Assembly: GCF_009653635.1 (NCBI RefSeq)
Contig: NZ_PPFD01000009.1
Coordinates: forward strand, 248,001-312,000
DNA from: Endozoicomonas sp. OPT23
GTDB taxonomy: Bacteria > Pseudomonadota > Gammaproteobacteria > Pseudomonadales > Endozoicomonadaceae
Length of the DNA: 64,000 nt
Direction of reading: 5' to 3'
The notes below the pieces were generated by a model. That model worked only from the letters and a program-made list of their open reading frames with translations. It was not told the origin of the DNA and did not search any database. The translations under genes and the position numbers were made by a program. This document shows positions 1-9,505 of the stretch, in pieces (the stretch's first letter is position 1; every line of letters starts with the position of its first letter).

Positions 1-308
1 CTATCACGCCTTCGCATTATCTTGTGACTGACAACTCCGCTTGAGGCCGCTTTCCCTTCATCCTGCCAGAACCTATTAAAAGGGACATTTACATTGATAG
101 GAGGCCTGTCTTCTCTGAGACTGACAGAGACAACTTTTCTATCCCTGAGCGTCTCACCACTAGTGTTGTTAAAAGGAGCCCTATTGAGCTGAGGAACAGC
201 TGGCTCTACCGAAACACCTTCCTGACTGGCATTAACATCAGCAGAGTCAATATTCTTGGAGGCATGAGTGTATGTTGAAGGCTGCCCAATCTTTCCTGGT
301 CCAGACAT
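1..308 (-). CDS. N-terminal fragment of an unrecognised protein, cut by the window edge
   Basis: An open frame begins at ATG 308 on the minus strand and runs off the left edge without a stop, giving about 102 residues. It starts MSGPGKIGQPSTYTHASKN and is rich in Ser, Asn, Gln, Pro and charged residues, with no signal peptide or membrane segment. A GGGAAG sequence lies just upstream of the ATG as a weak ribosome binding site. The Nudix/ThiE gene ends 38 bases upstream in the same direction, so the two could be co-transcribed. The N-terminal style (M-x-G-P, then low-complexity polar sequence) resembles the leader of the kinase at 59561-60709, but this is only a composition likeness. Function unknown. 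Confidence 0.55.
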   Translation of the reverse strand, partial: MSGPGKIGQPSTYTHASKNIDSADVNASQEGVSVEPAVPQLNRAPFNNTSGETLRDRKVVSVSLREDRPPINVNVPFNRFWQDEGKAASSGVVSHKIMRRRD

Positions 309-346
309 TTGCTTCCCTGCATCCGTCTATAAAGCAATAATACTAT

Positions 347-1315
347 TCAGCTTAGTTGCCAGAACGCTCCTATGGCAGAAATACCCTGAGCTCCGTGCTC
401 AATCACCAGCTCCTCATCAGACAACATAAGTCCACCAAGCCAATACACAGGCACAGGGCAAGCGGCAGTCAGCTGAGCAGCAACTTCCTGACCTATAGCC
501 AGTCTATTTGGGTGTGATTTGGTCGGCCGAACGGGTGACAATGTCACAAAGTCGACACCAGCCTTTACTGCTTGCTCAACCTGATTGCGATTATGGCAGG
601 ATGCTGCCAACCATTGACCCGGACGTCTGTTTTTCTTCCACTCTTCACTGGCGATACCAAGCTGATCTGAACGAAGGTGAATACCGTCACACCAAGACTC
701 CTGTAGCAGTTCTGGCCTGCCCTTAAGAATCAATTTTGCGCCTTTTTCACGGCAGAGTGCATGAAGCTCTCGTGCGATATGCTGATAAGGTGCTGCTTGC
801 AACCAGGGCGCTCGAAACTGAACCATCCTGATTCCGTTATCCAACTGACGACTGACCTTTTCAATCACTTCAACTGAGGACGAAAAAGGCCCTGTTACCA
901 TATAGCGGTGTGGCAGCAAGACAGCTTTCACAATGGGTACATTAGCTGGAGGAAAATGGGTTTCTGTTAACTGCTCAGGTTCAATCCACTTAATTTCCTG
1001 ACCTTCATTCCCTTTAGGTATCCCTTTTAAATCTGAGGCCCACCAGGTATCCAGCAATACGGTTTTATCAGGATAATCGTGTCGTATCTCAATCAGTTTT
1101 TTAAAAGAACCGGCCTCAATATCAAGTTCTTCCTTTAATTCTCTGTTCAGAGCGACACAGATATCTTCAGAGTCTTCAACTTTTCCACCGGGGAACTCCC
1201 AGTAGCCACCCATATGTTTATCATCGGGTCGGCGTGCAATAAGAATACGTCCGTCGTCGCCAACAATAACCGCAACAGCAACATGAATAATGGTACGGGA
1301 ACCAGTCTGCGTCAT
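347..1315 (-). CDS. Nudix hydrolase / thiamine-phosphate synthase-like fusion (MutT-ThiE type)
   Basis: A 322-residue two-domain protein. Residues 10-130 are a MutT-type Nudix domain: the Nudix box begins at GGKVED and continues with RELKEEL (family G-x5-E-x7-REUxEE), which binds Mg and cleaves oxidised or other nucleoside diphosphate derivatives. Residues 138-322 have the TIM-barrel pattern of ThiE (VTGPF, DGIHLRSDQL, DFVTLSPVRPTKSHP, WLGGL). The ThiE-like half reads VQFRAP where true ThiE usually has an R-x-K motif, so it may not make thiamine phosphate. The fusion next to argJ and secA is the usual arrangement in pseudomonads and relatives. Proposed role: nucleotide-pool sanitation. The gene starts about 150 bases after argJ stops. 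Confidence 0.85.
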   Translation of the reverse strand: MTQTGSRTIIHVAVAVIVGDDGRILIARRPDDKHMGGYWEFPGGKVEDSEDICVALNRELKEELDIEAGSFKKLIEIRHDYPDKTVLLDTWWASDLKGIPKGNEGQEIKWIEPEQLTETHFPPANVPIVKAVLLPHRYMVTGPFSSSVEVIEKVSRQLDNGIRMVQFRAPWLQAAPYQHIARELHALCREKGAKLILKGRPELLQESWCDGIHLRSDQLGIASEEWKKNRRPGQWLAASCHNRNQVEQAVKAGVDFVTLSPVRPTKSHPNRLAIGQEVAAQLTAACPVPVYWLGGLMLSDEELVIEHGAQGISAIGAFWQLS

Positions 1316-1359
1316 TCTGACCTGCCTGTATCTGGATTACGAAATAGCAGTGAAAGAAC

Positions 1360-1454
1360 ATAGCAGTGAAATCATGCCACTGCTATTGATCTGGGTTCAT
1401 AGAATATACACGAGGGAGAAAGAACATCATTACTCTATGATCTGAGTAATGATG
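1360..1454 (-). terminator. Two hairpins between argJ and the Nudix gene
   Basis: Positions 1425-1435 and 1444-1454 form a perfect 11-bp inverted repeat (CATCATTACTC, 8-base loop). On the minus strand it is followed by TTCTTTCTCC, so it may act as a terminator for argJ, without a classic U-run. A second perfect 9-bp inverted repeat (ATAGCAGTG / CACTGCTAT) spans 1360-1386, and its left arm is also repeated directly at 1344. Confidence 0.45.
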
Positions 1455-1468
1455 TGGGAGGTCGTCAA

Positions 1469-2686
1469 TCAGGAGCGGTATTCAGCATTGATTCGAACGT
1501 ACTCATGGGAGAGGTCTGTCGTCCAGATTTCTTCTGTGACAACACCAGAACCCAGCTGAATTCTGATAGTAATTTCTTCACCATCCATTACCTGCTGCCC
1601 TGCTTCTTCAGTATAAGTGGTTGCAGGTTGCCCAGTTTCAATCAGTGCAACATCATTCAGCCAGATATTGATCTTTTCAATCTCAAGGGAGTCAATTTCA
1701 GCACGACCTACTGCGGCAAGAATTCGTCCCCAATTGGGATCACAGGCAAACAGTGCCGTTTTCACCAATGGTGAATGCGCTACTGTGTAGGCCACTTCCA
1801 AAGCGTCTGCAACCGTTTCAGCCTCTTCAACCTTCACAGTGACAAACTTGGTAGCTCCCTCACCATCTCTAACAATGGCTTGAGCGAGTTCTTTGGCAAC
1901 GCCTGTAACAGCAACTTTCAGCTGTTTAAAAAGTTCAATGTCGACGCCCGTCAACTGCTCATTACCAGCAGCTCCTGTCGCTACCAGCATAAAGCTGTCG
2001 TTTGTTGAAGTGTCACCATCCACTGTAATTCGATTGAAGGACAGGTTGGCAATATCAAGCAACATAGACTGCAAAAGTGACTGATCAATATTTACGTCAG
2101 TAGCAATGTAAGCCAGCATGGTTGCCATATTAGGTTTGATCATGCCTGAGCCTTTGCTGATACCTGTGACGGTATAAGTCCGACCATCAACTTCAAACTG
2201 GCAACTGCTGCCCTTAGGTCGAGTATCAGTGGTCTGAATACCTTCAGCGGCATGTAACCAGTTATCTCCTGACAAGGACTCCAGAGCAGTAGGCAGACCA
2301 GCACAGATCTTATCCACTGGCAGAGGCTCACCAATAACACCGGTAGAGAAAGGAAGTATTTTATCTGCCGGCAGGCCAACCATTTCAGCGAGTGCGCCTG
2401 TCACTGCCTGAGCATTTTTCATACCCTGCTGACCTGTTCCAGCATTGGCATTGCCGGTATTGGTCACAAAATATTCGGGACTATTGCCAAGGTTCTTCTT
2501 TGCCAGAACAACAGGAGCCGCACAGAGCTTATTAAGGGTGAAAACACCAGCAACAGAGGACCCTTGGTTCCAGTTCATTATCACCAGATCGCGTCGACCC
2601 GGATAGCGAACACCTGCCTTGGTGGTTCCCAGACGAAATCCTTTTACCGAATGCATATCCGGCCATTGATCAGCTCCTACAGCCAT
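1469..2686 (-). CDS. argJ: Bifunctional glutamate N-acetyltransferase / amino-acid acetyltransferase ArgJ
   Basis: A 405-residue ArgJ, full length for the family. It transfers the acetyl group from N-acetylornithine to glutamate (the cyclic arginine pathway) and, in bifunctional forms, also uses acetyl-CoA. The self-cleavage motif KPNMATML is present, with the nucleophile at about Thr189. The conserved NTGNANAG block is at 77-84 and DPNWGRIL near residue 315. The ATG start is preceded by GAGGTGAGCC, a good ribosome binding site. It lies downstream of secA beyond a strong terminator, so it probably has its own promoter. Whether the enzyme is mono- or bifunctional cannot be told from the sequence. 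Confidence 0.95.
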   Translation of the reverse strand: MAVGADQWPDMHSVKGFRLGTTKAGVRYPGRRDLVIMNWNQGSSVAGVFTLNKLCAAPVVLAKKNLGNSPEYFVTNTGNANAGTGQQGMKNAQAVTGALAEMVGLPADKILPFSTGVIGEPLPVDKICAGLPTALESLSGDNWLHAAEGIQTTDTRPKGSSCQFEVDGRTYTVTGISKGSGMIKPNMATMLAYIATDVNIDQSLLQSMLLDIANLSFNRITVDGDTSTNDSFMLVATGAAGNEQLTGVDIELFKQLKVAVTGVAKELAQAIVRDGEGATKFVTVKVEEAETVADALEVAYTVAHSPLVKTALFACDPNWGRILAAVGRAEIDSLEIEKINIWLNDVALIETGQPATTYTEEAGQQVMDGEEITIRIQLGSGVVTEEIWTTDLSHEYVRINAEYRS

Positions 2687-2762
2687 GGCTCACCTCAATC
2701 TTTTTCTTGGTTATCTGATGAAAAGGTTGATCTACTTCAGAAACTACTTATACAGCAAAAAC

Positions 2763-2794
2763 AAAAAAAGATCGCATAAAAGCGATCTTTTTTT
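2763..2794 (-). terminator. secA terminator
   Basis: A perfect stem AGATCGC / GCGATCT with a 6-base loop is flanked by seven A and seven T residues, so it works as a rho-independent terminator in either direction. It lies about 30 bases past the secA stop. Confidence 0.9.
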
Positions 2795-2825
2795 GGGTAA
2801 ATATTCAATTTAAACTATTGAGTAT

Positions 2826-5555
2826 TTAGTCAATCTTGCCATGGCACTGCTTGAACTTCTTGCCAGAACCGCATGGGCAAGGTTCGTTACGACCTACCTT
2901 GCGGCCTTCGCGAACAAATGGCTCTGGCTGAGCTGCTCCTTCTGGAGCCTGTTCGGCTTCATCTTGCTCAAGACCTTCAGCCTGAGCGTGCTGGAATTGC
3001 ATGCGCTGCGCCATTTCCTGACGACGCTGCTCTTCCATTTCCTCAGTACGGTCATCCTGCTGAACCTGTACATGGGACAGAATACGAATGGTGTCGTTCT
3101 TGATCTCTTCCAGCATGGACTGGAACAGCTCAAAGGCTTCACGTTTGTATTCCTGCTTAGGGTTCTTCTGTGCGTAACCACGTAGATGAATACCCTGACG
3201 CAGGTGATCCATAGTCGCCAGGTGTTCTTTCCACTTGTCGTCCAGAACACGCAGAAGGATGTGCTTCTCGAAGTTTCTCAGACCTTCCGCGCCAGCAAGT
3301 TCTTCTTTCTTCTGATAGTCAGCAACTACTTCAGCCAGAATGCGCTCACGCAGACCGTGCTCTTCAAGCTTGTCGTCTTCGTCGAGCCACTTCTGAACAG
3401 GCAATTCAATACCCAGCTCGGCAGCCAGCTGTTGCTCCAGACCGGAAACATCCCACTGTTCTTCCAGACTCTCTGGCGGAATGTGCTGGGAAATAACGGT
3501 ACTAACAACTTCCTCACGCATACCTTGAATGCTTGAAAGTACGTCGTCAGAGTTCAGCAATTCATCACGCTGACCATAAACCACCTTACGCTGGTCGTTT
3601 GCCACATCATCGTATTCCAGCAGTTGCTTACGAATATCGAAGTTGCGACCTTCCACCTTACGCTGAGCTTTCTCGATGGCATTACTGACCATGCGATGCT
3701 CAATAGCTTCACCTTTCTCCATGCCCAGAGCCTTCATAAAGCCCTTAACACGATCAGAAGCAAAGATACGCATCAGGCTGTCTTCCAGTGACAGATAGAA
3801 ACGGGAGGAACCCGGATCACCCTGACGACCGGAACGACCACGCAACTGGTTATCGATACGACGAGACTCGTGACGTTCAGTACCGATAATGTGCAGACCA
3901 CCGGCTTCCAGCACCTGCTTATGGCGCAACTGCCAGTCGGCTTTAATCTGGTCTTCTTGCTCTTTAGTTGGACTCTCAATCGCAGCCAGCTCAGCTTCCC
4001 AGCTACCACCCAGAATAATGTCAGTACCACGACCCGCCATGTTGGTCGCGATAGTAATCGCTCCCGGACTACCTGCCTGAGCAATGATCTCCGCTTCCTT
4101 CTCGTGGAACTTGGCGTTCAACACGTTATGAGGAACCTTCGCCTCTGTCAGAGCGTTCGATAACAACTCGGAAGATTCAATGGATGCAGTACCCACCAGA
4201 ACCGGACGATTCTTTTCAACATTTTCTCTGATGTCTGCAATGATGGCTTCGTATTTCTCACCAATGGTCAGATAAACCAGATCATTGTGATCCTCACGAA
4301 TCATCGGCTTATGAGTCGGGATTACCAGTACATCCAGACCATAAATCTGGCGCAATTCGAATGCTTCTGTATCCGCAGTACCGGTCATACCGGACAGTTT
4401 TTCATAGATACGGAAATAATTCTGGAAGGTGGTGGAAGCCAGTGTCTGACTTTCGGCCTGAATGGTCAGCCCTTCTTTCGCTTCCAGCGCCTGATGCAGA
4501 CCTTCGGACAGACGACGACCCGGCATGGTACGGCCAGTATGCTCATCAACCAGCATAACTTCGTCATTGCTGACAATGTATTCAACATTGCGAGTGAACA
4601 GTACATGTGCTTTCAGAGCTGCATTCACATGGTGCAGCATATTCAGATTGTGTGAAGAGTAGAGGCTTTCACCTTCAGGCAGCAGGCCAAGGCTCTGCAG
4701 CTGCTCTTCAATAAACTGATGCCCCATTTCGGTCATTTCCACCTGACGGGTCTTTTCGTCCACCAGATAATGGCCGGTAGGCTCTTCGCCTTCTTCAAGC
4801 TCACCTTCATGCTTCTGAAGCTGAGGTGCCAGCATGTTCATCTGCTTATAGAGTTCAGAGGAATCTTCAGCCGGGCCGGAAATAATCAGCGGAGTACGTG
4901 CTTCGTCAATCAGGATGGAGTCAACTTCATCCACTACAGCAAAATGCAACGGACGCTGGAATTTGTCTTCCTTGCGGAAGGCCATGTTGTCACGCAGGTA
5001 GTCAAAGCCGAATTCGTTGTTGGTACCGTAGGTAATGTCAGCAGCGTAAGCTTCACGTTTCTCTTCCGGAGACTGCTGTGGGACAACCACACCGTAGGTC
5101 AGGCCCAGGAATTCATAAAGAACCCCCATACCGGCAGCATCTCGACGAGCCAGGTAGTCGTTCACGGTAACAACATGAACACCTTTACCGGTCACCGCAT
5201 TCAGGTAAACCGACAGAGTTGCCATCAGGGTTTTACCTTCACCGGTACGCATTTCGGCAATGCGACCTTCGTGAAGGGTGATACCACCAATCATCTGTAC
5301 GTCGAAATGGCGCATGCCCAGACAACGCTTACTGCCTTCACGTACTACAGCAAAAGCCTCAGGCAACAGAGCATCAAGCTCTTCTCCCTGCTGAAAGCGG
5401 TCACGGAATTCCTGAGTCTTGGCTCTGAGTTCTTCATCACTCAGATTCGACAACGACTCTTCGTGAGCATTGATCTTCTTGACCAGCTTGCCCATGCGTT
5501 TCAGCTGGCGATCATTCCGGCTGCCAATAATTTTTTTAACTAACGTAGCTAACAT
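2826..5555 (-). CDS. secA: Preprotein translocase ATPase SecA
   Basis: A 909-residue SecA, normal length. This motor ATPase drives unfolded preproteins through SecYEG at the inner membrane. Walker A (MRTGEGKT) is at 102-109, the DEAD-type Walker B and motif ([17 protein letters not shown]) near 210, the second nucleotide-binding fold motif ([10 protein letters not shown]) near 510, and the IRA/scaffold helices follow. The C-terminus carries the SecB-binding zinc site ([14 protein letters not shown]). No secM-like arrest peptide gene is seen upstream; the next gene is a LytM peptidase, as in pseudomonads. Confidence 0.98.
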   Translation of the reverse strand: MLATLVKKIIGSRNDRQLKRMGKLVKKINAHEESLSNLSDEELRAKTQEFRDRFQQGEELDALLPEAFAVVREGSKRCLGMRHFDVQMIGGITLHEGRIAEMRTGEGKTLMATLSVYLNAVTGKGVHVVTVNDYLARRDAAGMGVLYEFLGLTYGVVVPQQSPEEKREAYAADITYGTNNEFGFDYLRDNMAFRKEDKFQRPLHFAVVDEVDSILIDEARTPLIISGPAEDSSELYKQMNMLAPQLQKHEGELEEGEEPTGHYLVDEKTRQVEMTEMGHQFIEEQLQSLGLLPEGESLYSSHNLNMLHHVNAALKAHVLFTRNVEYIVSNDEVMLVDEHTGRTMPGRRLSEGLHQALEAKEGLTIQAESQTLASTTFQNYFRIYEKLSGMTGTADTEAFELRQIYGLDVLVIPTHKPMIREDHNDLVYLTIGEKYEAIIADIRENVEKNRPVLVGTASIESSELLSNALTEAKVPHNVLNAKFHEKEAEIIAQAGSPGAITIATNMAGRGTDIILGGSWEAELAAIESPTKEQEDQIKADWQLRHKQVLEAGGLHIIGTERHESRRIDNQLRGRSGRQGDPGSSRFYLSLEDSLMRIFASDRVKGFMKALGMEKGEAIEHRMVSNAIEKAQRKVEGRNFDIRKQLLEYDDVANDQRKVVYGQRDELLNSDDVLSSIQGMREEVVSTVISQHIPPESLEEQWDVSGLEQQLAAELGIELPVQKWLDEDDKLEEHGLRERILAEVVADYQKKEELAGAEGLRNFEKHILLRVLDDKWKEHLATMDHLRQGIHLRGYAQKNPKQEYKREAFELFQSMLEEIKNDTIRILSHVQVQQDDRTEEMEEQRRQEMAQRMQFQHAQAEGLEQDEAEQAPEGAAQPEPFVREGRKVGRNEPCPCGSGKKFKQCHGKID

Positions 5556-5904
5556 AGATTGGTTACAGTCTCACTCAAATTCCGGAGCTGTCTCTCCTGC
5601 CGACAATCCTGTCGGGGCAGACAAGCGCACAATTGCACAACATTCTATGACAATCACACAAAAGTCTCATCCATATTAGCTACAAATCGGCAGCCTGTTT
5701 CATGCCAACTGCTTGGAATGATCGTTATTGAGGAAAATCAACAATTTGGGACGTAATCAGGTTTATCGCTATTCCCTGGCTGGAGTTTAACAAAAAACAC
5801 TCACAGTGCCCGGTACGAGATCAATATATGGGGACTGGCCGAATGAATTTCAAGGAAACGAGGAAAGAAAGAGAGGCAGGCTGGCAATTTCCAGCCCGGG
5901 GGCA
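5556..5904. other. secA leader / intergenic region without a gene
   Basis: These 349 bases hold no convincing gene. An imperfect hairpin (CTGCCGACA / TGTCGGGGCAG, 5597-5620) sits about 42 bases upstream of the secA start on the same transcript. A GGCTGG/CCAGCC hairpin near 5880-5898 lies just after the LytM peptidase gene and is followed on the minus strand by a pyrimidine-rich stretch, so it may be a weak terminator. Confidence 0.4.
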
Positions 5905-6840
5905 CTATTTGCTTGCTCTGTAGATATAGAGCTGAGGATCAACGTTCTTGCCGTTCTTTATCACTTCAAAATGAACATGGGGACCTGTAGATCGACCAGA
6001 GCTTCCCATCTCAGCCAGTACCTGACCACGGGAAACAACGTCTCCAACCTTAACTTTTGAAGCCTGATTATGAGCATAGCGAGTAACGTAACCATTACCA
6101 TGATTCACTTCAACCAGAAGACCATAGCCGTAACGGTCTCCAGCCCAGGTTACAACACCCGCTGCAACCGAGATAATATCGGAACCACGCTTACCGGCCA
6201 TATCAATACCTGAATGCCAGGCATTTTTACCCGTGAAAGGATCAGTTCGGCTGCCAAATCGAGAAGAGAGCCACCCTTTACGAATAGGAAGCCCTGCAAC
6301 AAAGGCAGAATCTGTTATAACCTTGTTTTCAAGCAGGTCCTGCAACAAGTCAAGCTGTTGCTCTCTACTATCAATCTGTTTTGATAATTGATCAATAGCA
6401 TCTATTAAACTGGATTTGGCATAGAGGGATTCACTACCCGGCACTTCTTCCGGACCACCTACAGCAGGAGCTTCATCAAACTCAAACTCACCATCATCAA
6501 GCTTGGCAGTAACCGTTAAGCGCTCTCCTACCGCATCGAGACGGGTGATACGACCCTGTAATTCCGCAAGCCTTAAAGTTAAAGCATCAATCTGACGCTC
6601 CGCTTCACGACGGACAACGTCGACTTCCTTTTTCTGTTCGTCCAATTCAACTTTCCACTGCTGAACACCTTCTTCAGTCAGCAGTAAATTTTTGTCTGTT
6701 TTCATTGCTACATAAGCCAGACCGCCACCTAACAACAGGCACAGAGACATTGCTGAAGCAGCCAAAGCTATCAACCTGTTTCCTGAAACCCTGAAAGAAC
6801 GGGTTCTGGAATGATCCTGTTTAACAACAATTACTTTCAT
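5905..6840 (-). CDS. Membrane-anchored M23 (LytM) peptidase
   Basis: A 311-residue envelope protein. A short cytoplasmic tail is followed by one membrane segment (about 22-46), a coiled coil (about 55-110), a linker with a second helical stretch (about 140-172) and a C-terminal LytM domain (about 185-305). The zinc-site residues are all present: His209 and Asp213 in HSGID, and His288/His290 in HVHFE. It is therefore likely an active peptidoglycan endopeptidase and not a degenerate activator. Its place between secA and lpxC matches the M23 gene of pseudomonads. Substrate bond and partner proteins are unknown. Confidence 0.88.
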   Translation of the reverse strand: MKVIVVKQDHSRTRSFRVSGNRLIALAASAMSLCLLLGGGLAYVAMKTDKNLLLTEEGVQQWKVELDEQKKEVDVVRREAERQIDALTLRLAELQGRITRLDAVGERLTVTAKLDDGEFEFDEAPAVGGPEEVPGSESLYAKSSLIDAIDQLSKQIDSREQQLDLLQDLLENKVITDSAFVAGLPIRKGWLSSRFGSRTDPFTGKNAWHSGIDMAGKRGSDIISVAAGVVTWAGDRYGYGLLVEVNHGNGYVTRYAHNQASKVKVGDVVSRGQVLAEMGSSGRSTGPHVHFEVIKNGKNVDPQLYIYRASK

Positions 6841-7178
6841 TCGGGCGTCCTGTACTCCCCGAGGTCGCAGCCAGCCAAAAAACCATCTGGAACAATCCTC
6901 GTGATCGATTATTTTTGATCACTATTCCAATTATACGTAATAACGGATTAAAGCTATTCCATTCCAGCAGAAGCGATGATGGAAAGACACATCCAGCGCT
7001 CAATCGTATAAGAAGCAAAATCCCCGACAGGGAGCTTGGCAATATGAGGGCGAACTTTAGCATTCAGCGACAAAAAATCGCAACCCTATTGCTCTCTGCA
7101 TTCTCTTAACTGTGCCTCAAGTCAAATCTTCGACATTGCTATCGACCAGCAAATATCAAAATAATTCACCCTTGAAAG
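6841..7178. other. Intergenic region between the LytM peptidase gene and the lpxC terminator
   Basis: About 340 bases without a supported gene. It is expected to hold the minus-strand promoter of the peptidase gene; no clear sigma70 site was recognised. Short open frames here overlap each other in several frames and have no family resemblance. Confidence 0.4.
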
Positions 7179-7209
7179 AAAAAAAAGGCTGCGAAAGCAG
7201 CCTTTTTTT
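7179..7209 (-). terminator. lpxC terminator (end of the dcw block)
   Basis: GGCTGC-GAAA-GCAGCC, a 6-bp GC stem with a stable GNRA tetraloop, is flanked by A and T runs on both sides. It lies 24 bases after the lpxC stop and closes the division/cell-wall gene block. Confidence 0.92.
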
Positions 7210-7232
7210 CATCATGATCAGAAAACTCTTAA

Positions 7233-8147
7233 TTAAGCTGGTATGGCAGCTGGCTTAAGATAGGAGATAGGTGCAACCGTCGCATCATCAAAGGTTACTA
7301 CTTCCCATGCACTTTCGTTCTGAAGAAGAGAGCGCACCAGCTTATTATTGAGCTCATGACCAGACTTGTAACCATCAAACTGACCAATCAGGCTGTTACC
7401 CAGCAAGTACAGATCGCCAATGGCATCCAGCATTTTGTGCTTAACAAACTCATCGTGATAACGCAGGCCGTCTTCGTTCAAAATACGGTAGTCATCCACT
7501 ACAACCACGTTATCAACACTGCCACCAAGAGCCAGGTTCTGGGAACGCAGCTGCTCTACATCGCGCATAAAACCAAAGGTTCTGGCACGACTGACTTCCT
7601 TAACAAAGGAAGTGCTTGAAAAATCGATGGCAGAGGTCTGCGAACGATTCTTGAACACAGGGTGATCAAAGAAAATGGTAAAGCTGACTTTAAAGCCGTC
7701 ATACGGTTTGAAAGTCGCAGTCTTATCACCATCAGAAACAGTGATCTCTTTCTTGATTCGAATGAATTTTTTAGCCGCTTCCTGCTCCTGAATGCCCGCA
7801 GACTGAATCAGGAATACGAAAGGACCGGCACTGCCGTCCATGATTGGTACTTCATGGGCACTGACTTCTACATAAGCATTATCAATACCCAGCCCAGCCA
7901 TAGCTGAAAGCAGATGCTCTACAGTATCAACACGAACACCATCCTTTTGGAGTGATGTACACAGTGTTGTCTGTCCAACATATTCCGCCTTGGCTGGAAT
8001 CTCGACCACAGGATCAAGGTCCGTACGGCAAAATATGATACCGGTATCTACAGGGGCCGGTTTCAGCGTCAGGTATACCTTCTCGCCGGAGTGCAACCCA
8101 ACTCCTGTAGCCCGAATAATGTTTTTTAAGGTGCGCTGTCTGATCAT
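7233..8147 (-). CDS. lpxC: UDP-3-O-acyl-N-acetylglucosamine deacetylase LpxC
   Basis: A 304-residue zinc deacetylase that performs the committed step of lipid A synthesis. The zinc motif VEHLLSA (His78) and the later HKMLDAIGD (second His and Asp ligands) are intact. I place the start at ATG 8147 (MIRQRTLKN), which matches the family N-terminus; an in-frame TTG 24 bases upstream gives an unlikely extension. It is the last gene of the dcw block, as in E. coli and pseudomonads. Confidence 0.96.
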   Translation of the reverse strand: MIRQRTLKNIIRATGVGLHSGEKVYLTLKPAPVDTGIIFCRTDLDPVVEIPAKAEYVGQTTLCTSLQKDGVRVDTVEHLLSAMAGLGIDNAYVEVSAHEVPIMDGSAGPFVFLIQSAGIQEQEAAKKFIRIKKEITVSDGDKTATFKPYDGFKVSFTIFFDHPVFKNRSQTSAIDFSSTSFVKEVSRARTFGFMRDVEQLRSQNLALGGSVDNVVVVDDYRILNEDGLRYHDEFVKHKMLDAIGDLYLLGNSLIGQFDGYKSGHELNNKLVRSLLQNESAWEVVTFDDATVAPISYLKPAAIPA

Positions 8148-8247
8148 GATAATGCTATTCCGCGACCTCAAAGGCCCCTGTTATTTGAATGCAACAACCT
8201 ATTGTAACAAAAGTTACATATGACACAACCGGTCACTGGTTATTCAC

Positions 8248-9447
8248 TCAATCTGCCTGTCGACGTAGGAACGCCGGAATATCCAGGTAGTTTACATTTT
8301 CAGCTGATGACGCTGGCTGTCGCTTAGGCTTTTCCTCTTGCAACTCTTCCTCCTGTACAGCTGCAGCAGCTTTATTGCGCAGATGGGGAGGGATATCCAG
8401 TTCGCGAAGATCCAGAGAACCATCTTTGCGGGTTCCCACTGGACGTTTGTCATCAACAACCTTCATGGACTCCTGTCTACCACCACCTTCACCAAGGCCA
8501 GTAGCAACAACAGTCACTCGTAATTCATCACTCATGTCCGGATCAATAACAGTACCAACAACAGTAGTGGCATTGTCAGAAGCAAATTCCTTAACGGTTT
8601 CGCCCACTTCGTGGAATTCACCGACGGACAGGTCCAGGCCTGCGGTAATGTTAACCAGCACACCTCTGGCGCCCTGCAGATTAACATCTTCCAGCAGAGG
8701 GCTGCGAATCGCACGCTCGGCCGCTTCAATCGCACGATTACTGCCTGTGGCAGAACCAGTACCCATCATGGCCATACCCATTTCGGACATTACTGTTCGA
8801 ACATCAGCAAAGTCGACGTTAATCAAACCGTCGCGAGTAATCAATTCGGAAATACCCTGCACAGCACCAAGAAGTACGTCATTAGCCGCACTGAATGCGT
8901 TCAATAGACTTACATCGCGACCCAGCACTGGCAGCAGGTTCTCGTTTGGAATGCAGATCAAAGAGTCAACATTTTCCTTTAGCTCATTCAGGCCTTCTTC
9001 TGCAACACTCATGCGTCGCTTGCCTTCAAATGAAAATGGTTTAGTGACAACTGCTACTGTCAAAGCACCCATTTCACGAGCAATCTGAGCAACAACAGGA
9101 GCCGCACCAGTACCTGTACCACCGCCCATACCGGCAGTAATAAAGACCATATCCGACCCTGCCAGCACTTCGCTGATACGATCACGATCTTCCATCGCCG
9201 CTTCACGACCAACCTGTGGGTTGGCACCTGCGCCAAGACCACGGGTAATATTAGCACCTAGCTGCAAATGCGTATGCGCTTGCAAATGTTGTTTTTTCAG
9301 TGCCTGAGAATCAGTATTGGCACAGACAAACTCAACACCTTCCAGCTGGCTATTCAACATGTGACAGACAGCGTTACCACCACCGCCACCAACACCTACT
9401 ACCTTTATAACCGCTTCCTGCGGTACATTATCCACCAGCTCAAACAT
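8248..9447 (-). CDS. ftsZ: Cell division GTPase FtsZ
   Basis: A 399-residue tubulin-like GTPase that forms the Z ring at midcell. The tubulin signature GGGTGTG is at 108-114 and the N-terminal glycine-rich nucleotide site at 18-24. A variable linker (about 320-380) leads to the conserved C-terminal peptide ([10 protein letters not shown]) that binds FtsA and ZipA. A textbook AAAGGAGAAGGCC ribosome binding site precedes the ATG. It follows ftsA by 58 bases and is transcribed towards lpxC. Confidence 0.98.
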   Translation of the reverse strand: MFELVDNVPQEAVIKVVGVGGGGGNAVCHMLNSQLEGVEFVCANTDSQALKKQHLQAHTHLQLGANITRGLGAGANPQVGREAAMEDRDRISEVLAGSDMVFITAGMGGGTGTGAAPVVAQIAREMGALTVAVVTKPFSFEGKRRMSVAEEGLNELKENVDSLICIPNENLLPVLGRDVSLLNAFSAANDVLLGAVQGISELITRDGLINVDFADVRTVMSEMGMAMMGTGSATGSNRAIEAAERAIRSPLLEDVNLQGARGVLVNITAGLDLSVGEFHEVGETVKEFASDNATTVVGTVIDPDMSDELRVTVVATGLGEGGGRQESMKVVDDKRPVGTRKDGSLDLRELDIPPHLRNKAAAAVQEEELQEEKPKRQPASSAENVNYLDIPAFLRRQAD

Positions 9448-9505
9448 GGCCTTCTCCTTTAAATTTGTTTATAAACAGGAATAGAAAAACATTATAAATC
9501 TGTAG

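Noticed and set aside
5556-5904. secM-like arrest peptide gene before secA
   Set aside because: No frame in this interval has a signal sequence followed by an arrest-type C-terminus.
7233-8171. Longer lpxC start at a TTG (8171)
   Set aside because: The ATG at 8147 gives the conserved [10 protein letters not shown]-terminus of the family; the extension has no similarity.
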